A DNA stretch of 32,447 bases from assembly GCA_004293265.1 (NCBI GenBank), contig RDXZ01000031.1:1-32447 (forward strand). Direction: 5' to 3'. Source of the DNA: Bacteroidota bacterium (GTDB lineage: Bacteria > Bacteroidota > Bacteroidia > Cytophagales > Microscillaceae). The notes below the pieces were generated by a model. That model saw nothing but the letters and a program-made list of their open reading frames with translations. It had not been told where the DNA came from and ran no database searches. The translations under genes and the position numbers were made by a program. Position 1 is the first letter of the stretch. Each line of letters opens with the position of its first letter. This document shows, piece by piece, positions 1 to 8,190 of the stretch.

Positions 1-114
1 CTTGAAATTGCTAAAAACTTTATTGCCATAGGTTTAGATAATGCTACCATAGCAAAAGGAACAGGTTTGACGATTGAGCAAGTCCAAGAATTACGAAATG
101 AAATTAATCGATAA
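1..114 (+). CDS. Rpn family / PD-(D/E)XK nuclease-type transposase, C-terminal fragment
   Basis: An open frame runs in from the left edge and stops with TAA at 112-114, giving 37 residues. It reads LEIAKNFIAIGLDNATIAKG and then a helix-turn-helix-like tail, TGLTIEQVQELRNEI. This pattern (EIAKN-(x)n-G-(x)n-IA-(x)n-TGL-(x)n-I) is characteristic of the C-terminus of the Rpn recombination-promoting nuclease / putative transposase family, whose catalytic PD-(D/E)XK core lies further upstream. The core is outside the window, so activity and completeness cannot be judged. Recognition rests only on the tail motif. A short helix-turn-helix end of another protein family remains possible. Confidence 0.7.
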   Translation, partial: LEIAKNFIAIGLDNATIAKGTGLTIEQVQELRNEINR

Positions 115-191
115 AAATAAACAAAAAAATAAACAAACATACGTAGAAAACTTTAAAATTTCATTATAAATAACAATTAAAACAAAAACCA

Positions 192-1226
192 ATGCTTAAA
201 AAAGTTACAGCATTTCAAGTATTGCTTTTTATAGCATACAATTTATTTTTGATGTTTGTTTATGGTTTATCGCTTTATATCAATCTGGGAGGAAAAGAAA
301 ATTTTGTTCCACGTCTTTTGATAGATTATACGGCAAAAGCAATTGTCATTGTTCCTTTTTGGTGGTTGATGATTATTTTTTTTAAACACATTGAACTAAA
401 AAAAAGGTTGTTCTTTCATATCCTTTTATGTCCTTTGTATGTGTGGATATGGTTGCAAGCTTATCATTTTGTGTGTGATATATTTGGTGTATGGTATATG
501 CGAGGCTTGGCACAGGTTTGGGACTTATACATTCCTTTTTTGATGTATCTTTCACAATTTGGAATATTTCATATTTACGAATATTATACGCGTTATCAAT
601 TACAACTCATAGAACAAAATGAACTTCGACAGGCAAAATTAAAAAGTGAACTGACAGCACTCAAAGCACAAATAAATCCTCATTTTTTGTATAATATTTT
701 TAATACAATCAATGCCTCATTACCTCCCGAACAAGAACAAACCAGAGAATTAATTGCTAAATTATCTGATTTATTTCGTTATCAATTACAAATTTCAGAA
801 CAAGATTTTATTACTATTGAGGAAGAAATTGATTTTTTGGATAAATATTTATTTTTAGAACAAGCAAGGTTTAAAGATAAACTATCTATTAAAATTGATG
901 TACAAAAAGAAATAAAAAAATATTTAATTCCGTCTTTAATTTTACAGCCTCTGGTCGAAAATGCTATCAAACACGCCATTAGCCCCAAAATAAGCAATGG
1001 AATCATCGAAATTAATGTCTTTCAAAAAAATAATGAGATATATTTTAGCGTCAAAGATAATGGAAAAAAATTAGATAATCTCGATAATTTATATAACAAT
1101 GAAGGAATAGGACTTAAAAATACAAGATTAAGACTTGAAAAATTATACCAAGAAACTTTATATTTTAATCCTATTGAGCCTGAAGGTTTAGAAGTATATT
1201 TTAAAATAAAACAACAATTAAAATGA
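192..1226 (+). CDS. LytS/YehU-type sensor histidine kinase
   Basis: This 344-residue membrane sensor kinase is expected to autophosphorylate and pass phosphate to the LytTR regulator encoded immediately downstream. The first ~130 residues contain about four hydrophobic membrane segments, without a recognisable extracellular sensor domain. A short linker helix leads to the His_kinase core: NPHFLYN at residues 162-168 with H164 as the phosphoacceptor. The ATPase part has the N-box LVENAIKH (254-261), DNG (289-291) and a G-box, EGIGLKNTRLRL (304-315). Length and architecture are normal for the family. The stop codon overlaps the next start by 4 bp (ATGA), so the pair is translationally coupled. 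I found no convincing promoter upstream. The stimulus cannot be read from the sequence. Confidence 0.93.
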   Translation: MLKKVTAFQVLLFIAYNLFLMFVYGLSLYINLGGKENFVPRLLIDYTAKAIVIVPFWWLMIIFFKHIELKKRLFFHILLCPLYVWIWLQAYHFVCDIFGVWYMRGLAQVWDLYIPFLMYLSQFGIFHIYEYYTRYQLQLIEQNELRQAKLKSELTALKAQINPHFLYNIFNTINASLPPEQEQTRELIAKLSDLFRYQLQISEQDFITIEEEIDFLDKYLFLEQARFKDKLSIKIDVQKEIKKYLIPSLILQPLVENAIKHAISPKISNGIIEINVFQKNNEIYFSVKDNGKKLDNLDNLYNNEGIGLKNTRLRLEKLYQETLYFNPIEPEGLEVYFKIKQQLK

Positions 1227-1939
1227 AAAAAATTATTATCATCGATGACGAAGCCGCCAGCCGAAAACTTATCAGAGAATATTTACAAGAATACAAAGAT
1301 TACATTATTATCGCAGAGGCAACCAATGGAGAAGAAGCCATCGAATTAGTACAAAAATTAAAACCTGATTTGATTTTTTTAGACGTACAAATGCCTATTT
1401 TTAATGGTTTTGAAGTGTTGATGCAATTAGATGAAATTCCACAAGTCATTTTTGCCACTGCTTATGACCAATATGCACTCAAAGCGTTTGATGTTCACGC
1501 TTTGGATTATTTGCTCAAACCTTATACGCGCACTCGCTTTGCGAAGGCAATGGAAAAAATTCCAAATCCTGATGTTTTGCAAAATTTTACTGAAAGTTTG
1601 GTGGTTTCAACTAATTTTACTGAAAAATTTTTTATTCAAATTCATCAAAAATTACTTACTATCGCCGCCAAAGATATTATTTATATCAGTGCAGAAGGTG
1701 ATTATGCAAATTTAGTTACACAAAAAGGAAAGTTTTTGAGTAATTATGGCATTGGTGCTATCGAACCCAAATTAAATCCACAAAATTTTATTCGTATTCA
1801 TCGTTCTACGATTATTAACCTTGATTTTATCAAAGAAATCCAAAAACAAAACAGCAGTTATGATGTAATTATGACCAATGGAGATGTTTTAAGGGTAAGT
1901 CGTGGATATATGGATAAAATAAAAGAAAGAATTGTTTAA
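1223..1939 (+). CDS. LytTR-family response regulator
   Basis: This 238-residue regulator has an N-terminal receiver domain (about 1-120) and a C-terminal LytTR DNA-binding domain (about 135-238). Receiver landmarks are visible: acidic D8/D9/E10, phosphoacceptor D54 in FLDVQMP, T79 in FATAY, and K99 in LLKPY. The LytTR part carries the typical IYISAEGDYANL and IRIHRSTIINLDFI segments. It overlaps the kinase gene by 4 bp, so the two form a classic LytS/LytR-type pair. LytTR regulators usually bind paired direct repeats near their targets. No target operon lies directly downstream, because the next gene is on the other strand. No clear terminator follows. Confidence 0.95.
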   Translation: MKKIIIIDDEAASRKLIREYLQEYKDYIIIAEATNGEEAIELVQKLKPDLIFLDVQMPIFNGFEVLMQLDEIPQVIFATAYDQYALKAFDVHALDYLLKPYTRTRFAKAMEKIPNPDVLQNFTESLVVSTNFTEKFFIQIHQKLLTIAAKDIIYISAEGDYANLVTQKGKFLSNYGIGAIEPKLNPQNFIRIHRSTIINLDFIKEIQKQNSSYDVIMTNGDVLRVSRGYMDKIKERIV

Positions 1940-2132
1940 AAAAATAGTGTCGCTTAAGTATGATTTTTCTCATTCATAAAAGATGCCTGCGGGACAGAGA
2001 TAACAATATAACAAATCAATACACATAAATTACTCATATTTTTTTCACAAATTTATAAAAACCAAAAAAATGATTAGTGTTTTAAGTTAATCAAGTTTTT
2101 GATTTTTGAAATTCTACTATAAAAAATAAAAA
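1940..2132. other. Intergenic spacer with no recognisable feature
   Basis: This 193-bp AT-rich spacer separates the converging response-regulator and ParA genes. I see no hairpin followed by a T-run, no open frame of note and no copy of the dispersed repeat found elsewhere in the window. The GC-richer patch near 1983-1996 (GCCTGCGGGAC) stands out only by composition. Confidence 0.5.
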
Positions 2133-2873
2133 CTATGCCACGACTTCTTTGGCTAAATTTGAATAATCTTCAGCCGCCATCGATTCAGGAGCATAACTAA
2201 AAATATCTTGCCCCATGGTAGAAGCCTCCACAATAGAAACGTTTTGTCGAATCACAGTTTTAAAAACTTTTTCTTCGTGTTGTGCTTGCACTGCCTCGAC
2301 AATATTTTTACTCACAATTGTTCTATTGACTTGTGTGAGCAACAAACCGCCAATTTTCAAATGCTGGTTTAGATTTTTTCGCAATTCATCGATTAATTCC
2401 ATAATGGTTTGCAAACCTTTGATAGCCAAATATTGAGATTGCACAATCAACATAATTTCTGTGGCGGCAATCAACGCATTAACAGTCAAAATTCCCAAAC
2501 TTGGTGGGCAGTCAATCAATACAAAATCATATTTTGTGGGTAAATCTTGCAACGATTCTTTTAATCTAAAATAACCATTAATATCACCAATTAGTTTTAA
2601 TTCTGCCCCTGACAAAGCCAAACTTGCAGGAACAATATCAAAATTTGTAGCAATATTTTGAATAGGTAATTTTTCTTTTTCACACAACGCGTGATAAATT
2701 TCTTTTTTGGGTTCTTCAATTTTTAGAGATTGAGAAAGATTGGCTTGTGGGTCAGAATCGATGATAAGAACTTTTTTTCCTAACATACTCAAAGCCTTGC
2801 CTAAATGCAAAGTTGTGGTCGTTTTTCCTACGCCACCTTTGTGATTGACCATTGCAATAATGCGTGTATTCAT
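2133..2873 (-). CDS. ParA/Soj-family ATPase (solitary)
   Basis: This 246-residue protein belongs to the ParA/MinD deviant Walker P-loop ATPases, which move DNA or protein cargo over the nucleoid. The deviant Walker A motif KGGVGKTT lies at residues 12-19, switch I/A' is DSDPQANLS near 40, and the Walker B-like segment is FVLIDCPPSLG near 116-126. There is no N-terminal helix-turn-helix extension, so it is the short chromosomal Soj type. No parB-like gene and no parS-like palindrome is visible beside it, which is unusual for a chromosome-segregation ParA. It may act with a ParB elsewhere or position another cargo. No promoter matching the Bacteroidota consensus was found upstream. Confidence 0.93.
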   Translation of the reverse strand: MNTRIIAMVNHKGGVGKTTTTLHLGKALSMLGKKVLIIDSDPQANLSQSLKIEEPKKEIYHALCEKEKLPIQNIATNFDIVPASLALSGAELKLIGDINGYFRLKESLQDLPTKYDFVLIDCPPSLGILTVNALIAATEIMLIVQSQYLAIKGLQTIMELIDELRKNLNQHLKIGGLLLTQVNRTIVSKNIVEAVQAQHEEKVFKTVIRQNVSIVEASTMGQDIFSYAPESMAAEDYSNLAKEVVA

Positions 2874-2948
2874 CTATATTATCTTGATTTTAGTTGATTA
2901 TTTTTGCAATTTAAAAAAAATAATTCGTAAAGTTATAACTTTTTTTGT

Positions 2949-2956
2949 TATCTTTG
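2949..2956 (+). promoter_or_regulatory. Candidate Bacteroidota -7 element for the DUF4177-like gene
   Basis: TATCTTTG matches the Bacteroidota -7 consensus TAnnTTTG and lies 18 bp upstream of the ATG at 2975, which would give a short leader. No TTG is found at the usual -33 distance. The -7 element alone is weak evidence in AT-rich DNA. Confidence 0.45.
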
Positions 2957-2974
2957 AAAAAAATTTAAAAAATT

Positions 2975-3187
2975 ATGAAAAAATATAGTTCTGCCCTAAT
3001 AATTTGGTACTCTTTTGAAAAAAAAATTACTTATTTTATGCCCGAACAAGAAGAAAAATCAATTTTTGAAACTAATTGGCAAATCTTATCAGAGTTACTA
3101 AATGCACTCAGCAATGATGGTTGGAAAATAGTAACGCATACCATCGAAAAAGATGTGCATTATTGGAATTTGCAAATAAAAAATTAA
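2975..3187 (+). CDS. Small DUF4177-like protein
   Basis: This 70-residue protein has no signal peptide or membrane segment. Its C-terminal half, LLNALSNDGWKIV followed by YWNLQIK, matches the shape of DUF4177-type proteins (LNelGxeGWElv, then a hydrophobic strand ending in a basic residue). The N-terminal KKYSSALIIWY fits the first strand of that small alpha/beta fold. An internal ATG at 3038 could also start the protein. The upstream start is preferred because a -7 promoter element sits just before it and because the first strand would otherwise be lost. It is followed within 15 bp by a strong bidirectional terminator. Its function is unknown. Confidence 0.65.
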   Translation: MKKYSSALIIWYSFEKKITYFMPEQEEKSIFETNWQILSELLNALSNDGWKIVTHTIEKDVHYWNLQIKN

Positions 3188-3227
3188 AAAAAATAGCGTG
3201 AAAAGCTTATTTTCACGCTATTTTTTT
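3187..3227. terminator. Bidirectional intrinsic terminator
   Basis: Perfect 14-bp arms at 3191-3204 and 3210-3223 (AAATAGCGTGAAAA) enclose a 5-nt loop. They are extended by an A-run on the left and a T-run on the right, so the hairpin has a U-tract in both directions. It sits between two convergent genes, the DUF4177-like gene ending at 3187 and the secreted-protein gene ending at 3239. Confidence 0.9.
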
Positions 3228-3238
3228 AGTAGAAATAA

Positions 3239-3925
3239 CTACAAATTTTTAAAAATATTTAAAATGTTTTCGAAATTTTTTCTATTACTTTCTCTATTTT
3301 GGTTAATCATTATTTGTTTTGCTTTATCTGTTTCACTTCCATCTTTCAAAATAATATTCTCCAAATTTTTTATATTTAATAAAGCAAAAGGTTCATAAAA
3401 AGACAAATAATCTTTTTTATATTGTTCCAATTTTTCATCAGACCAGTAGCCTCTCAAACGTGGCAAAGCATTTTTTAACCACTTAGATTGCCCGCTATTG
3501 TCATCTAAATTATTTAAAAAGTAATATCTATGCGTCAATAATTCTTCTGCAAAATAAGAAATTTTTGACATATCTTCTACATCACCCAAACCATATTCGA
3601 TTAAAGAATGTAAAACAGAATGTTTGATGCGATTTAATTCTAATAAACCATCTTTTTCTTTCGAAACAAGCATCGGAATTTGATGATAAAATGCTTCTGT
3701 GTCTGTCAAATTATGGTTATTTTTTTCTTCTTCTTGCCATTTTTCCCAACCAATTTTTTCGACCAGCGTTTGATAGCGGTCTTTGGGTCCGATAATACTC
3801 ACAACTTCATAAACTTCACCGCTTTTAGCAGTAACAGAAATAATTTCAGGTAAAAAAACTTGTTGTGCGGCAACAGAAAAGTGCGATAACACAAAAATAA
3901 AAAGAATAAAAAATGTATTTCTCAT
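3239..3925 (-). CDS. Secreted protein of unknown function
   Basis: This 228-residue protein has a clear signal peptide: MRN, a hydrophobic run and a likely cleavage after SVAAQ near residue 20. There is no lipobox cysteine, so it should be periplasmic or exported. The mature part is mostly helical and charged, with KIGWEKWQEEEK near residue 60 and a lysine/asparagine-rich tail. I do not recognise a family or catalytic motif. It has its own promoter (-7 at 3966-3973, -33 at 3994-3996) and ends at a terminator shared with the gene on the opposite strand, so it is a single-gene unit. Its start fits the promoter, with an untranslated leader of about 35 nt. Confidence 0.8.
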   Translation of the reverse strand: MRNTFFILFIFVLSHFSVAAQQVFLPEIISVTAKSGEVYEVVSIIGPKDRYQTLVEKIGWEKWQEEEKNNHNLTDTEAFYHQIPMLVSKEKDGLLELNRIKHSVLHSLIEYGLGDVEDMSKISYFAEELLTHRYYFLNNLDDNSGQSKWLKNALPRLRGYWSDEKLEQYKKDYLSFYEPFALLNIKNLENIILKDGSETDKAKQIMINQNRESNRKNFENILNIFKNL

Positions 3926-3965
3926 ATAATTTATAAAATTTAAAGGATTTTATTTGTAATAACGA

Positions 3966-3996
3966 CAAATATAGATATATGTTTTAATTTTTACAA
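3966..3996 (-). promoter_or_regulatory. Bacteroidota promoter for the secreted-protein gene
   Basis: On the minus strand TTG (3996-3994) is followed after 20 bp by TATATTTG (3973-3966). Both elements fit the TTG / TAnnTTTG consensus of the Bacteroidota housekeeping sigma factor. The start codon is at 3925. Confidence 0.7.
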
Positions 3997-4036
3997 AAAT
4001 TATTTTATTTTATGCTAATTTTTAATCATTTTTTTA

Positions 4037-4044
4037 TAATTTTG
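4037..4044 (+). promoter_or_regulatory. Candidate -7 element for the tape measure gene
   Basis: TAATTTTG matches TAnnTTTG and lies 20 bp before the ATG at 4065. No TTG is seen at -33. It suggests that the tape measure gene is transcribed alone. Confidence 0.45.
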
Positions 4045-4064
4045 CATCTATATCTTATCAAAAA

Positions 4065-7000
4065 ATGCAAAAACATACGATTCGTAATCCTCTTTTTGAA
4101 ATTATTTGGAATGTTAATTCTTTGGCTTGGAACAAATGGGATTCCAATCTAAAAGATTTGATTTATTATAAATTATTGCCAATTGCTGAAAAAGTTTTTG
4201 ATGAAATGATTGACGAAAATACCATTATCAAAATTGATTCTTTGAATATTAATTTAGGAGAAATGGCTTTAAGTGAAGTACAAAGCAAAATTCCAGAAAT
4301 TTTTGAACGAAAATTAAGAGATGCTTTAAACGATAAAATTCCGCAAGTCAAAAGATTTAAACCCAATATTCAATCCACAAAAGATGAACGTTGGCAGGCT
4401 TTTACTTATTTTTTAGAAACAGGCAGAGATACTTGGTGGATTTCAATTTCACCTACACAACAACAAGAAATAAATATTTTTGAAAACAAACCTTTAACAC
4501 AACTTTTTAAGCAAATTACAGAAGAATCTCCTGAATTATTACGAATTTTTTTGAAACAACAGCCTATTAATTCTGCTTTGATGCAAAGATTTTTTCAGAC
4601 GATTTCTTTTGAAAAATGGTTAGATGCTTTGTATTTACATAGAAAAGAAATTGTAATTTTTTGGCAAAATTTTTTCAATGAATTGGTTTTTTTGCTCTCA
4701 AAAAAGACTTTTAAACCCGTTCAAGCATTAAAAAATGAATTATATCAATTTATTCTAAAAAAAGCAATCGATGATAATTATTTTTTTGGTTTTGGAAACG
4801 AAAAAGACAATATACAAATCGAGTTTTTAGAACAATTTTTTAAAAATTTACCTCAATATTTTTCTGAATTTAGTAATTATTTTTCAAAAAAATCATTACT
4901 TTTATTAAAAATAAGTCCAAAAGATATTCAATTTTTTATCGAAATAATGAATTTTTTTAAACAAAATTCTATAGTAAAAAATGGTTTTTTATCTAAAAAT
5001 ATCCAAAAAACTTTTGAAGAATACGTCAATATTTTGATACAAGAAATCAATAAAAATCCTTTAAATATTTCTTTATGGCAAGATTATGAAAATATTTTGC
5101 CTCAAAATCAAAAAAATAAGCTACAATTGTTTTTATCTGTTTATAAATCTACAATTTTTGAAGTATTAAATACAGAAAAAAATGAATTTTTAGAACAATA
5201 TTTTAAAAAATTAATTGTTAATTTATCTATTTTTCAAGAACAAAAAATATTTTTACAACCTAATTTTGAACAAATTACAATAGATTTTTTTCAAAATGAT
5301 GATATAAAATATGTAAAATTTTTGGAAAAATTTACAGAAAATCTACAAAAAAATACAGAATTTGAAAAAATTGTTATCAGCCATGAAAAACAAATTGAAA
5401 TTCAAAAAATTGTAGAAAAACAAGAATTGATTAATAATTTTTCATCAGAATTATTAACAGAAAAAAACAAAGAAAATGAAGTTTTTTTAGAAAAAAATTT
5501 AATAGATATTTTACAAACTATTTTAGGTAATCAAGCCCAAGAAATATTACAATTGTTACAAAAATTAAGTGATTCTTTTCGTTGGTTTCAATATTCAAAA
5601 CCTAAATGGAAACAAATTTTGTGGGAAAATTTATCAAAAGTTTTATGGGAAAATCGTTTTCAAATTAGTATAGATACAAAAAAAATCATCACACAATTTT
5701 TTCAAAATTTGAAACAAAATATCAATGCAGAAGATTATGTTTGGCAAAATTTTTTGATTAGAAATGATATAAATAATACTTATTCTTTTGTTTTTGATGT
5801 TAAAAATATTGATTTAATTGAATTAGAAAAAGAAAATTTTGTACTAATCAATTGGATTGTAACCTTGCAAAAATATTCATTGAACATAAACGAAATGCGT
5901 TTGATAGATAAATTTTGGATAGAAATTGCATATATTTTTATGACTCATTTGCCTCAGGTTGAAAATACTTTGATGAATGTTTTTATGATAGAAGTAGAAA
6001 AATTTATTCAAAAAAATAAATCTATAGAAACCAAAAAAACAGATTTTTTATGGACAATTATTCAAAAATTATTTGAAAATTTTGAACTAAATTTAATTGA
6101 TACAAACTTCGAAAACGATTTGAACAAAATTGTATTATTCAAAGAAAACAAAGTAAAATTAAAAAAAGTAATCAATTCGTATTATCAAATCAATAAAACG
6201 AATAATATCAACACTTTTGAGGAATGGAAAACGTTTTTTGGAATTGAAAATAAAGTCAAAAGAGAGAAAATTTTAAGAGAATTATTACCACAAAATATTG
6301 AATTAATATTAAAATTTTTGAATAAAATTGAATTTAAACTTTCACAATTTAGAGATTTTATGGCAAAAATTCCCGCAGAAAGACAAAAAATAACTTGGGA
6401 AATATTAGTCAATTTCTTTTATCAAAATCAAAAAAATGAACAATGGACAACAGAAAATATTTTTATTTTCTTTGAAAATTATTTGTTTCAGACCTTAAAA
6501 ATCTATCCTCAATACTATGCAGATGTCATAGAATTAGTCCCTGCGGCTCGAAAAAGAGTGAGAAATATCAATTATATTGAAAAAATTGTTTTATATTTTT
6601 GGCAAACAGGGCAATTTGCTTGGACAGAAATTTGGAAATTTTATACAGGAAAATTAGATAATTCATTGGAAAAAAATATGAATTTGTTTTTTGAATTTTT
6701 AGCAGAAAATAATCCAAGTCGTTTATTGGAAATTATAAAAACACCAATTTCAAATAAAAATTATCAAAAAATATTACAACTAATTGAAAATCAAGATATT
6801 AAAAATGCAATCATTGAAAATAAACAACTCAATGATATTGAAATGGAAGATAATATCCTAACAATTTCTACTATTTATCAAAGTTTAATTGATTTATCTA
6901 ATCAAAAAATTGATATAAAATTAGAAAATTTAGTTTACTTTTATGAAAATAATGAAGAAATTTTTTATCAAATTTGGAAAAAATTTAACCAAAATATCAA

Positions 7001-7925
7001 AGAAAATTTATTAAAAATATATCCTGAATTTTTTGAAAAAGTCAATAATATTGAAAATGTTTTAACAATTTCTACGATTTATCAAAAATTAATTGACTTA
7101 TCTAATCAAAAAATAAGCATAAAAATAGAAAGTTTAGAACAATTTTATAGATATTATCCCGAATATTTGCATCTTATTTGGAAAAATTTAGATGAAAATA
7201 TAAAACAAAATTTACTTAATATATTGCCTATTTTCTTTGAAAAATTAGATTTAGAAGTTCAAATATTTGCAGAACAATTCGAAAAAATTGGTGATGATAT
7301 TCTTAAAAATGATTATTTACCAAGATTAGAAGAAAGAAAAGATGACAAAGATGACTTAAAAACCTTAGAAAAATTAAAAGAATTAGCCAAAAAATCTTTG
7401 TATAAGAAAAAAGAATGGCAAAATGAACCTATGTATGTGGCTAATGCAGGGGCGGTTATTTTACACCCGTATCTTTGGCGGTTGTTTGGTGTGTTAGATA
7501 TGCTCGAAAATAACGCACTAAAAGATGAAATTGCTCAAACAAAAGCAGTTCATTTGATAAATTATTTGGTTTTTAAATCAATAGAAGGCGAAGAAAGTCA
7601 GTGGATTTTAAATAAAATTTTATTAGGAATTCCAATTGAACAAACTTTGGTGGCAGATATTACACTTACCGAAAAAGAAATGGAAACTTGTGAAAGTTTA
7701 TTGAAAGGAATTGTGAGTAATTGGACGGCTTTAAATCAAACTTCGAATGATAATTTGCGTATTTCTTTTTTGCAAAGAGAAGGAAAATTGACAGATGAAC
7801 CTGATAATTGGGTTTTGCGTGTGCAAAGTTCAGGTTTTGATATATTGTTGGAGCGCCTGCCTTGGGGCTTAAATCCGCTTAAAACTCCTGCAATGAAAAA
7901 AATTATGGTCGTAGAATGGATTTAA
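4065..7925 (+). CDS. Contractile injection system tape measure protein (orphan)
   Basis: This 1286-residue protein matches the contractile injection system (CIS) tape measure family (Afp14/Pvc14-like), which sets tube and sheath length. The N-terminus has the family pattern: an amphipathic start with ITKN-like IRNPLFEI, then IIKIDSLNINLGEM near residues 53-66, and FLETGRDTWWIS near 117-128, equivalent to the usual FLxTGxxPWW. The C-terminus is the most conserved part: YVANAGAVILHPYLWRLF (about 1124-1141), KAVHLINYL, LNKILLGIP, TALNQTSNDNLRISFLQREG, and LLERLPWGLNPLKTPAMKK up to the final residues. Between them lies a long, mostly helical, lysine/asparagine-rich rod. A 68-residue tandem duplication is seen near 929-1064. 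The gene is intact, with its own candidate promoter. No sheath, tube, spike, baseplate or AAA+ ATPase gene is in the window, so its partners must be elsewhere or absent. Confidence 0.9.
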   Translation: MQKHTIRNPLFEIIWNVNSLAWNKWDSNLKDLIYYKLLPIAEKVFDEMIDENTIIKIDSLNINLGEMALSEVQSKIPEIFERKLRDALNDKIPQVKRFKPNIQSTKDERWQAFTYFLETGRDTWWISISPTQQQEINIFENKPLTQLFKQITEESPELLRIFLKQQPINSALMQRFFQTISFEKWLDALYLHRKEIVIFWQNFFNELVFLLSKKTFKPVQALKNELYQFILKKAIDDNYFFGFGNEKDNIQIEFLEQFFKNLPQYFSEFSNYFSKKSLLLLKISPKDIQFFIEIMNFFKQNSIVKNGFLSKNIQKTFEEYVNILIQEINKNPLNISLWQDYENILPQNQKNKLQLFLSVYKSTIFEVLNTEKNEFLEQYFKKLIVNLSIFQEQKIFLQPNFEQITIDFFQNDDIKYVKFLEKFTENLQKNTEFEKIVISHEKQIEIQKIVEKQELINNFSSELLTEKNKENEVFLEKNLIDILQTILGNQAQEILQLLQKLSDSFRWFQYSKPKWKQILWENLSKVLWENRFQISIDTKKIITQFFQNLKQNINAEDYVWQNFLIRNDINNTYSFVFDVKNIDLIELEKENFVLINWIVTLQKYSLNINEMRLIDKFWIEIAYIFMTHLPQVENTLMNVFMIEVEKFIQKNKSIETKKTDFLWTIIQKLFENFELNLIDTNFENDLNKIVLFKENKVKLKKVINSYYQINKTNNINTFEEWKTFFGIENKVKREKILRELLPQNIELILKFLNKIEFKLSQFRDFMAKIPAERQKITWEILVNFFYQNQKNEQWTTENIFIFFENYLFQTLKIYPQYYADVIELVPAARKRVRNINYIEKIVLYFWQTGQFAWTEIWKFYTGKLDNSLEKNMNLFFEFLAENNPSRLLEIIKTPISNKNYQKILQLIENQDIKNAIIENKQLNDIEMEDNILTISTIYQSLIDLSNQKIDIKLENLVYFYENNEEIFYQIWKKFNQNIKENLLKIYPEFFEKVNNIENVLTISTIYQKLIDLSNQKISIKIESLEQFYRYYPEYLHLIWKNLDENIKQNLLNILPIFFEKLDLEVQIFAEQFEKIGDDILKNDYLPRLEERKDDKDDLKTLEKLKELAKKSLYKKKEWQNEPMYVANAGAVILHPYLWRLFGVLDMLENNALKDEIAQTKAVHLINYLVFKSIEGEESQWILNKILLGIPIEQTLVADITLTEKEMETCESLLKGIVSNWTALNQTSNDNLRISFLQREGKLTDEPDNWVLRVQSSGFDILLERLPWGLNPLKTPAMKKIMVVEWI
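6850..7258 (+). repeat. Tandem 68-codon repeat inside the tape measure gene
   Basis: Two adjacent units are offset by 204 bp, exactly 68 codons. Both contain LTISTIYQ followed by one variable residue and LIDLSNQKI, then a matching pattern of a tyrosine-rich segment, IW, NIK-NLL and FFEK. The DNA is also similar, which points to a fairly recent in-frame duplication. Confidence 0.85.
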
Positions 7926-7937
7926 TTTTTATGTTTC

Positions 7938-8013
7938 TACTAAGATTTATACGAAATTAACCTGAGTTCTGGATAATATTTATATATAAACAATTGATTT
8001 TCAATTATTTATA
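7938..8013 (-). repeat. Dispersed intergenic repeat, copy C
   Basis: Read on the minus strand, the 23-bp core at 8013-7991 is identical to 25955-25977, and the 15-bp tail at 7952-7938 is identical to 26084-26098. Between them is a shared GAACTCA-(x)-GTTA element. The order is conserved between the two copies, which supports one mobile or structured repeat family. Confidence 0.65.
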
Positions 8014-8022
8014 TATAAATAT
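7976..8022. repeat. 22-bp inverted repeat between convergent genes
   Basis: Arms at 7976-7997 and 8001-8022 match at 21 of 22 positions with a 3-nt loop (TTT). The stem is almost entirely A/T. It lies between the tape measure gene and the convergent TolC-like gene, so it could aid termination, but there is no classical GC-rich stem. Confidence 0.75.
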
Positions 8023-8033
8023 TTTGGTTCTTC

Positions 8034-8126
8034 GAAAGTTATTGCAGGAATACGATTTTTGGATAGCAAAAACGTTTACCTGAGCCTGATTTGAGCCTGC
8101 TTGTTTGATAGTCTGCAATAACTTTC
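8034..8126. repeat. 14-bp perfect inverted repeat with 65-nt spacer
   Basis: GAAAGTTATTGCAG at 8034-8047 is matched exactly in reverse complement at 8113-8126. The spacer holds a short direct repeat (GAGCCTG twice, separated by ATTT). It lies in the spacer between convergent genes. Its role is unknown; it could be a structured RNA end or a remnant of a small mobile element. Confidence 0.75.
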
Positions 8127-8190
8127 TAAAAACCCTATTATTTTAATTAATTTATTTTACCAAAACAAAATATTGAAAAAATAAAACTTC

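Noticed and set aside
3038-3187. A shorter form of the DUF4177-like protein starting at the internal ATG
   Set aside because: The first strand of the fold would be lost, and the -7 element is placed for the upstream ATG at 2975.
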